Origin: JBFWQM01 sp050249455
Lineage (GTDB): Bacteria > Pseudomonadota > Alphaproteobacteria > MPNO01 > VGEU01
DNA: 28,957 nt
Assembly: GCA_050249455.1 (NCBI GenBank)
Contig: JBFWQM010000037.1
Location: forward strand, 1-28,957
Reading direction: 5' to 3'
Positions 24,892-28,957 of this stretch are shown here, piece by piece; positions within the stretch are counted from its first letter, which is position 1; the number at the start of each line of letters is the position of its first letter. The translations under genes were made by a program, and so were the position numbers. The notes below the pieces were generated by a model that worked only from the letters and a program-made list of their open reading frames with translations, was not told the DNA's origin and did no database searches.

Positions 24892-24905
24892 GTGCCGGGC
24901 CGCCT

Positions 24906-26354
24906 TCATTCGGCGGCCAGCGGCGCCCGCCCGGCCTTGAACTTCTCCACCGCGCCCTCGACGACGGTGCCCTTGAAGAAGTCGGGGTTCATGCCGGTGT
25001 GCATCTCCACCACGTTGCCGAAGGTGAAGTCGCGGAAATCCTCCTGCGTGATGAAGCCGTCTTCGACCAGCTCGAAGGCCTCCACCATGACCGCGGTCAT
25101 GTCGGGCACGTCCCAGTGTCCGATGTCGGAGCCCAGGATGGCGTTCAGCTTCGCGCCGTAGTGGTTGAGGCGGGAATCGAACGCCACCGCCGTCATGCGG
25201 TCGTCGGCCTCCGATCCGAAATAGAAGTTGCGGTCGAAGATGTCGCGGATGTCCTCCGGCCGGGTCACGCCGGTCGGCGCGAAGTCGTTGACCTCCTCCG
25301 GCGGCACGAACAGGTTCGAATTCACCGACTGGTGCGGCTCCTTGCGGATACGCTCGGGGGTCAGGTAGGCGTTGCCGTATTTGGCGAACATATCGACCAG
25401 CAGCTCGACGTCGAGCTTGGCCGGGTCGAGATAGCGGCGCAGCGCGTCCAGGTTGCGCTTCTCCCAGTACTCGAACAGCGTGTTGTAGAGCTGCGCGCCC
25501 CACCCGGCGCCGCCCTCCAGAAACGCGAACTTGAGCGTCGGGAAGCGCCGGGGCACGCCGCCGAAGAACAGCGCGCGGCAGAAATACTCGCCGCCCTGGC
25601 CGAAGCTGCCCAGCGAGTTGAACACGTAGTTGGACGGCGAGCCGTGCGTCGAGCCGCGGCCGCGGAACGAGTTGTGGCAGGTCGGGGCGACGCCCAGCTC
25701 GACGCACTTGCGCCATACCGTGTCGTAGCGGTCGCCGACATCGATCGCGGGCGATTCGGGCGCCATCGAATAGCGCGCGAGGTGCGGCGCCTCGCGCATT
25801 ATCTCGGGCGCCGGGCGCTGGATCATGCAGTTCATCACGATCGCCTTGAGGCCGAGCGTGCCGATGGCGAAGTCGAGCTCGTCCACCGCCTCGGCCGGCG
25901 AATGCATCGGGATCAGCGCCACCGGCGTCAGGCGGTCCTGCACCTCCTTGAACATGTCGGCATAGAGCATGTTCATCGCGCGGTAGACGACCGGGCGCAG
26001 CTCGTCGTCGCCGATGCCGAGCACGCTGAGGGCATGGGTGCCGTAGATGATGCCGAAATCGATGCCGGCCGCGTCGAGGCGGGCGCGGTAGAGCTTCGGC
26101 AGCATCGACGTCGCGCGGTCGAGCGAGGCGGGGCCGGTGGTGCCGACCCACACCGCGCGCCGGCTCGGGCCGGTCTGGTCGTTGCGCAGCATCGCCTCGT
26201 AGCGCTGCGCGATCTTCGGTCCGCCGACCTGCTTGACGAAGTCGAGGACGGCGAACGAGGTCTCGTTGATGTGGCCGTCGGAATCGACGACCGGATGGTC
26301 GAGCTTGGCGCGGACGTCGGCGCCGGTCGCGCCGTGGTGGCCGTGGCTGGTCAT
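24906..26354 (-). CDS. Amidohydrolase-2 family metal-dependent hydrolase
   Basis: 482 residues of TIM-barrel amidohydrolase (ACMSD/amidohydrolase-2 group). The N-terminal metal-site strand reads HPVVDSDGHINE, a variant of the usual DxHxH. Later candidate ligands are the His in TCHNSFRGRG and the late Asp in LGSDIGHWDVPD. Members hydrolyse or decarboxylate cyclic organic acids; the substrate is unknown. There is no signal peptide, so it is cytosolic. GGGAGGAG just upstream fixes ATG 26354 (MTSHGHHG) over the longer frame from 26396. A hairpin (GGCGGAC at 26377, GTCCGCC at 26388) lies in the leader. It is grouped with an alpha/beta hydrolase and TAXI/TRAP transport genes, suggesting catabolism of the imported compound. 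Confidence 0.85.
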   Translation of the reverse strand: MTSHGHHGATGADVRAKLDHPVVDSDGHINETSFAVLDFVKQVGGPKIAQRYEAMLRNDQTGPSRRAVWVGTTGPASLDRATSMLPKLYRARLDAAGIDFGIIYGTHALSVLGIGDDELRPVVYRAMNMLYADMFKEVQDRLTPVALIPMHSPAEAVDELDFAIGTLGLKAIVMNCMIQRPAPEIMREAPHLARYSMAPESPAIDVGDRYDTVWRKCVELGVAPTCHNSFRGRGSTHGSPSNYVFNSLGSFGQGGEYFCRALFFGGVPRRFPTLKFAFLEGGAGWGAQLYNTLFEYWEKRNLDALRRYLDPAKLDVELLVDMFAKYGNAYLTPERIRKEPHQSVNSNLFVPPEEVNDFAPTGVTRPEDIRDIFDRNFYFGSEADDRMTAVAFDSRLNHYGAKLNAILGSDIGHWDVPDMTAVMVEAFELVEDGFITQEDFRDFTFGNVVEMHTGMNPDFFKGTVVEGAVEKFKAGRAPLAAE

Positions 26355-26677
26355 CGTCGTTCTCCTCCCTGTGTTGGGCGGACATGCGTCCGCCATCGCC
26401 GCGCCGCGGGCGCGACGGTTGCCGCGGCGCTGACGCCGCGCCGCCGTCGAATGGCTCAGAACTGTCGAGGCGAACCACGCGCGCTCGCCGGACGCTGCTT
26501 CCGCAGGCCGCCGCGGCGTCGCCTCGTGACGTCGCGGTTTCGCCGTCGCGGAGGCTCGGCGAATCGTTCGTCGTCCATCTAGCGCCCGATGGCGCGCCGC
26601 ATTGAATGTGGCACGCTGTCGCAGAAACGTCGTGTTTTCAGGGGTTTTTGTAGCTTGTCGCTAGGTCGGGCCGGCGC
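26355..26677. other. Intergenic region between amidohydrolase and alpha/beta hydrolase
   Basis: 323 bases without a supportable gene. It holds a 7-bp hairpin (26377-26394) in the amidohydrolase leader and GC-rich palindromic stretches. An AT-richer patch lies near 26625-26660, where a separate promoter for the amidohydrolase could lie, but I cannot pick hexamers with confidence. The gap suggests the amidohydrolase is not simply in the same short operon as the upstream pair. Confidence 0.5.
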
Positions 26678-27553
26678 TCAGCCGGCCGGGAAATAGCGCC
26701 CGAGCCAGTTGCGCACGGCATCGACCACGCGCGGATCGTCCGCGCCGAACATGAAATGGTCGACGCCGGAGACGACGTAGATGTCGCACGGCTGGCCGGC
26801 GCGTGCGAACAGGTCCCAGGAATTCTGCGCCGCGATCACCGGGTCTTCCGCGGCATGCATCAGGAACAGCGGCCGTGGCGCGATCCGCGCCACCGCGTCC
26901 TCGACCGAGAAGGCGAGCGTCGTCTCCGCGGTGTCGGTCGGGAAATCGTAGATCGAGCGCGGGTCGATGTTGTGGCGCAGCGCCTCGGGGACGGGAATGA
27001 TGTCGAAGCGGTGGACGGTCAGCGGCTGCCCGGTCGCCGCGCGGTGACGGCGGCCGCGCTCGATCATGTCGGTGAAGCGCGACCATTTCTCCGCAGTCGC
27101 ATGCAAGGTGCGGAACATTCGCTCGCCGCTGGCCCAGCCGCCCTGCGCGATGACGGCGGCGATGCGCGCATCGGCCCCGGCGGCGCCGACCGCGACGAGG
27201 CCGCCGTAGCTGGTGCCCGACAGCGCGATGCGGGCGGGGTCGACCTCCGGACGTGACGCCATGTAGTCCACCGCCGCACGCGCGTCCGCCACCTGTTCCG
27301 CGGGGATGATGCGGCCGCGGGTGCCGCCGCTCTCGCCGCAGCCGCGGAAGTCGAAGCGGAGCGTGACGTAGCCCCACTCGGCGAAGCGGCGGGTCGACCA
27401 GCGCTGCTGCGGCCCGTCGCGGTGGCCGCCGAAGCCGTGCATGATGACGATCGCCGGCCGCCGCTCGCCGGGGCGCAGCCCCGGCGGCAGCTGCACCGAG
27501 CCGGCGAGCGTGATGTCGCCGGCGCGGAAGGCGACCGTCTCCTCGCCGTCCAC
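26678..27553 (-). CDS. Alpha/beta hydrolase (dienelactone-hydrolase-like)
   Basis: 291 residues with a full triad: nucleophile elbow GTSYGG, acid in MHAAEDPVI and His in SGVDHFMFG. IVIMHGFGGHRDG provides the oxyanion hole and RFDFRGCGESGG follows it. It probably cleaves an ester or lactone in the cytosol. GTG 27553 is chosen; it lies two bases past the TGA of the TAXI gene (TGACCGTG), implying translational coupling. CTG 27559, overlapping that stop, and a GTG at 27601 are alternatives, but the longer one would be an Arg-rich extension inside the TAXI gene. A 7-bp hairpin spans its own stop codon (26669-26687). Confidence 0.83.
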   Translation of the reverse strand: MDGEETVAFRAGDITLAGSVQLPPGLRPGERRPAIVIMHGFGGHRDGPQQRWSTRRFAEWGYVTLRFDFRGCGESGGTRGRIIPAEQVADARAAVDYMASRPEVDPARIALSGTSYGGLVAVGAAGADARIAAVIAQGGWASGERMFRTLHATAEKWSRFTDMIERGRRHRAATGQPLTVHRFDIIPVPEALRHNIDPRSIYDFPTDTAETTLAFSVEDAVARIAPRPLFLMHAAEDPVIAAQNSWDLFARAGQPCDIYVVSGVDHFMFGADDPRVVDAVRNWLGRYFPAG

Positions 27554-27555
27554 GG

Positions 27556-28551
27556 TCAGTTCATGACCTTCTTGTTGCCGGCCTCGGCGTCGGCGGTCCA
27601 CAGGTTCTTAGACTTGTAGAACTCGATCGCCGCCGGATGGTACGGCACGGCGGGCGAGGTGGTGACCGCCGCATCGTGGGTGAAGCCCGACAGGCCGCGG
27701 TGGATCTTCACCAGTTCGTCCGTCTTCTCCCACAGCGCGGTCAGCACCGCCTTCACCGTGGCCGCGTCGACGTCCTTGTGGCCGATCAGCAGCGCGTCGT
27801 AGGCGATCATGTGGATGTCGCTCTCGACGCCGACGTCGGGGTTCGCCTTGACCGGGGCCAGCGACACGCCGGGATAGATCATGTCCTTCAGGGTCGCGAC
27901 GTTCTTGGGCGAGTACTCGAAGCCGAGGTAGCGCACGCCCTTCTTGGCGTGGATCTCGCGCACGATCGGCTGGCCGAGCGAGGCCCACGAGGCGTCGACC
28001 CGCCCGGCGTCGAGCGCCGCCGGGCCGTCGAGCGCGCCGGGCACCGGCACTGGGTTGACGTCCTTCCACGCCAGGCCGGCGGTGGCGAGGCCGCCGGCGA
28101 TCGAGCGCGAGATCACCGCATGGCCGCCGAAGTCGCTGGCCACCCGCTTGCCCTTCAGGTCGGCCACCGTCTTGATGCCCGAGTCCTTGAGCACGATGAA
28201 GCCGAGATAGAGCCCGCCGTCGCCCGCGCGCAGCAGGCGGATGTTCTTGTAGGCCTTCTTCTGCCGGTTGTCGCCCTGGTAGGAGACATAGGCGGACGAG
28301 CCGGACTGGGTCGCGATCTGCACCTCGCCGGCGTCGAGCTGTTCCATGTAGGCATCGGGCCCGGCATAGGGCCGCACGATGACGCGCACGTTGGAGCCTT
28401 CGGTGATCACCTTGGCCATGCCGGCGCCGACGGCGTTGTAGGTGGTGCCGGCGCGGTCGGTGGCGAGCGATATGGTCTGCGCCGCCGCAGCGGTCGAAAC
28501 GAGCGTGCCGGCAAGCGCGAGCGCGAGGGCGCGATGGGACATTCCAGACAT
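27556..28551 (-). CDS. TAXI-family TRAP transporter substrate-binding protein
   Basis: 331 residues with a Sec signal peptide (ALALALAGTLVSTAAAAQ, cut near residue 25). The mature start TISLATDRAGTTYNAVGAGM, then PYAGPDAYMEQLDAGEVQIA, DLKGKRVASDFGG and YPGVSLAPVKANPDVGV are typical of TAXI proteins, periplasmic receptors that feed fused TRAP permeases. The nearest permease is at 22907-24865, on the opposite strand. AGGAGG, seven bases before ATG 28551, fixes this start over GTG 28569. A good promoter lies at 28612-28640. It is followed directly by a coupled alpha/beta hydrolase. The ligand cannot be predicted. Confidence 0.92.
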   Translation of the reverse strand: MSGMSHRALALALAGTLVSTAAAAQTISLATDRAGTTYNAVGAGMAKVITEGSNVRVIVRPYAGPDAYMEQLDAGEVQIATQSGSSAYVSYQGDNRQKKAYKNIRLLRAGDGGLYLGFIVLKDSGIKTVADLKGKRVASDFGGHAVISRSIAGGLATAGLAWKDVNPVPVPGALDGPAALDAGRVDASWASLGQPIVREIHAKKGVRYLGFEYSPKNVATLKDMIYPGVSLAPVKANPDVGVESDIHMIAYDALLIGHKDVDAATVKAVLTALWEKTDELVKIHRGLSGFTHDAAVTTSPAVPYHPAAIEFYKSKNLWTADAEAGNKKVMN

Positions 28552-28611
28552 GAAATCCTCCTGCGTCACGGCGCGCGCATCGCGCCTGGATTCTTCTCTC
28601 AGATGCCGGGC

Positions 28612-28640
28612 AATCTAAGCATGGCCGCCGCGACGGTCAA
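28612..28640 (-). promoter_or_regulatory. Sigma-70-type promoter of the TAXI gene
   Basis: On the minus strand: TTGACC (28640-28635), a 17-base spacer and TAGATT (28617-28612). It is well placed, about 60 bases before ATG 28551, with a 5' leader of roughly 50 bases. Confidence 0.65.
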
Positions 28641-28644
28641 AGAC

Positions 28645-28666
28645 CGCGTGCGCGCACGCGCGCGTG
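28645..28666. repeat. Alternating pyrimidine-purine tract (Z-DNA-prone)
   Basis: 22 consecutive bases alternate strictly between pyrimidine and purine, nearly all CG or TG/CA steps. It contains the perfect palindromes GCGTGCGCGCACGC and CACGCGCGCGTG. It begins five bases upstream of the TAXI -35 box. Confidence 0.6.
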
Positions 28667-28706
28667 GGCCGCGTACCACGATGGATGGTCGTCGATGCGG
28701 CGGTGG

Positions 28707-28957
28707 TCAGGCGGGAACGCGCGCCACCAGCGATTCGGCCAGCGCGCGCCAGGCCGGCAGCTCGGGCTCGCCTGGCTTGCGCTTGCCGAAGAACGACACC
28801 GCCAGCGCGCCGTCGCGTCCGAACAGCTCGAGCGAGGTGATCGTGCCGTCGACGCTCGGCTTGCGCACCACCCACGCGCCCGCGATCGCGGCTTCGCGCA
28901 GGTGCAGGTTGAACGCCGGGTCGAGCACGTTGAACCACGGGCCCGTGGCGACGAGTT
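28707..28957 (-). CDS. HemS/HmuS-type haem-binding protein, C-terminal part
   Basis: About 83 codons, open to the right edge of the window; the N-terminal part is outside. GPWFNVLDPAFNLHLREAAI, then AWVVRKPSVDGTITSLELF and FFGKRKPGEPELPAWRAL, are strongly conserved near the C-terminus of the HemS/HmuS/ChuS family. These cytoplasmic proteins take haem from an ABC importer and degrade or pass it on. The GTG at 28928 is internal to this motif and not the real start. The haem-binding histidine and the repeat structure cannot be checked here. It reads in the same direction as, and lies 137 bases upstream of, the TAXI gene. Confidence 0.85.
   Translation of the reverse strand, partial: LVATGPWFNVLDPAFNLHLREAAIAGAWVVRKPSVDGTITSLELFGRDGALAVSFFGKRKPGEPELPAWRALAESLVARVPA

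Noticed and set aside
26609..26623. Sigma-54-like promoter (TGGCAC followed by CGCA)
   Set aside because: The distance between the GG and GC elements is one base short, a spacing sigma-54 does not tolerate, and no plus-strand gene follows.

Overview
The window is high-GC bacterial chromosome, almost certainly from an alphaproteobacterium and probably from the Rhodospirillales or a deep relative. The reasons are gene families confined or nearly confined to that class: TrcR (DUF1013), RcdA (DUF1465), DUF1192 and a cysteine-free ribosomal protein L31. A perfect CtrA-type box (TTAA-N7-TTAA) and the overall base composition agree. No tRNA, rRNA, CRISPR array, transposase or phage gene was seen. 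Most of the window looks like core chromosome.

Layout from left to right. (1) 1-2105: two overlapping cell-surface glycosyltransferases on the minus strand, the second cut by the window edge. (2) 2169-4841: an ABHD10-like serine hydrolase, a MarR regulator divergent from an EVE-domain protein across a striking AT-rich operator/promoter, and a YeeZ-like epimerase. (3) 4918-8424: a secreted TPR protein, the cell-cycle regulator TrcR, a PIG3-type quinone oxidoreductase, DUF1192, and RcdA, the adaptor for ClpXP degradation of CtrA. Between DUF1192 and rcdA lie a perfect CtrA box, a three-hairpin RNA candidate and a strong intrinsic terminator. (4) 8441-12388: a soluble chemoreceptor with two near-duplicate PAS domains and an orphan membrane histidine kinase. 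(5) 12389-15171: a 632-base gap with a dyad and a second CtrA-like site, then rpmE divergent from an MsbA-like ABC exporter.

(6) 15333-20531, minus strand: a probable five-gene run reading efp, suhB, a Pro-rich OmpA-like protein, a MotA/TolQ/ExbB-like channel and a MotB-like stator with a very long coiled coil. (7) 20615-22804: epmB and epmA, divergent from each other, which with efp complete the EF-P beta-lysylation pathway. The efp transcript also appears to encode a protein with PPPP, PPPPP and PPPPPP runs, which is the class of sequence that needs EF-P. (8) 22907-28551: a fused TRAP permease (apparently starting at ATC), and convergent to it a TAXI binding protein, an alpha/beta hydrolase and an amidohydrolase-2 enzyme. 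This looks like an uptake-and-hydrolysis cassette for an unknown organic acid or ester. (9) The right edge holds the C-terminal end of a HemS-type haem protein.

The best candidates for something undescribed are the CtrA box, structured RNA and terminator ahead of rcdA; the EF-P-linked ion-driven motor operon; and the MarR/EVE divergent control region.
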